Of a DNA stretch of 14,487 nucleotides, positions 14,464-14,487 are shown one piece after another (the first letter of the stretch is position 1; each line of letters starts with the position of its first letter). The stretch comes from Alphaproteobacteria bacterium (GTDB lineage Bacteria > Pseudomonadota > Alphaproteobacteria > RF32 > CAG-977): contig JAFVEJ010000231.1 in the NCBI GenBank assembly GCA_017476085.1, forward strand, positions 1 through 14,487, given 5' to 3'. The notes under the pieces are model-generated. The model was not told the origin of the DNA and did no database searches. It saw nothing but the letters and a program-made list of their open reading frames with translations. A program made the position numbers and the translations under genes.

Positions 14464-14487
14464 ATGTTTTTCTTTAAAAAAACGCCC

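Overview
The window looks like a chromosomal segment of an Alphaproteobacterium with a moderately AT-rich genome. The case rests on gene content and order. A DUF3576-type lipoprotein gene sits directly upstream of leuS, and a long minus-strand run carries the familiar alphaproteobacterial set lgt - DUF2062 - pgeF - prs - rplY (CTC-type L25) - pth - ychF. Two tandem outer-membrane porins and an ADP-heptose-epimerase-like protein show a Gram-negative envelope. A host-associated or uncultured lineage is plausible but is inference.

Layout. 1-1843 (minus): 5' part of leuS and the lipoprotein gene before it. 2026-5221 (plus): two paralogous porins with duplicated upstream regions, then a YggS-type PLP protein, ending at a rho-independent terminator. 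5276-6205 (minus): an AT-rich HARE-HTH plus PD-(D/E)XK-like protein (HrgA/COG2958 type), convergent with yggS. 6271-9081 (minus): trmL, ychF, pth and rplY, tightly packed. 9214-9774 (minus): an orphan protein with a ParB-like C-terminus. 9839-9972 (minus): an unannotated structured RNA with its own terminator. 10061-14402 (minus): prs, pgeF, DUF2062, lgt and an HldD-like gene, with a terminator after prs.

Most genes are housekeeping: leucyl-tRNA charging, wobble methylation, peptidyl-tRNA recycling, a ribosomal protein, PRPP supply, PLP homeostasis, lipoprotein maturation and peptidoglycan-precursor quality control. Four things stand out. (1) The interval between prs and rplY holds a probable cis- or trans-acting RNA: a four-way junction with two hairpin loops able to kiss over 7-8 bp. 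Three helices keep G-U pairs on the minus strand where the plus strand would have A-C mismatches. (2) The HldD-like protein has lost both known catalytic bases (Tyr to Glu, Lys to Asn) while the rest of the fold is preserved. (3) lgt is interrupted by an in-frame TAG, with the rest of the protein intact downstream in the same frame. (4) The HARE/nuclease-like gene appears to be a horizontally acquired insertion with its own promoter.

No tRNA, rRNA, CRISPR array, insertion sequence or integrase was seen.
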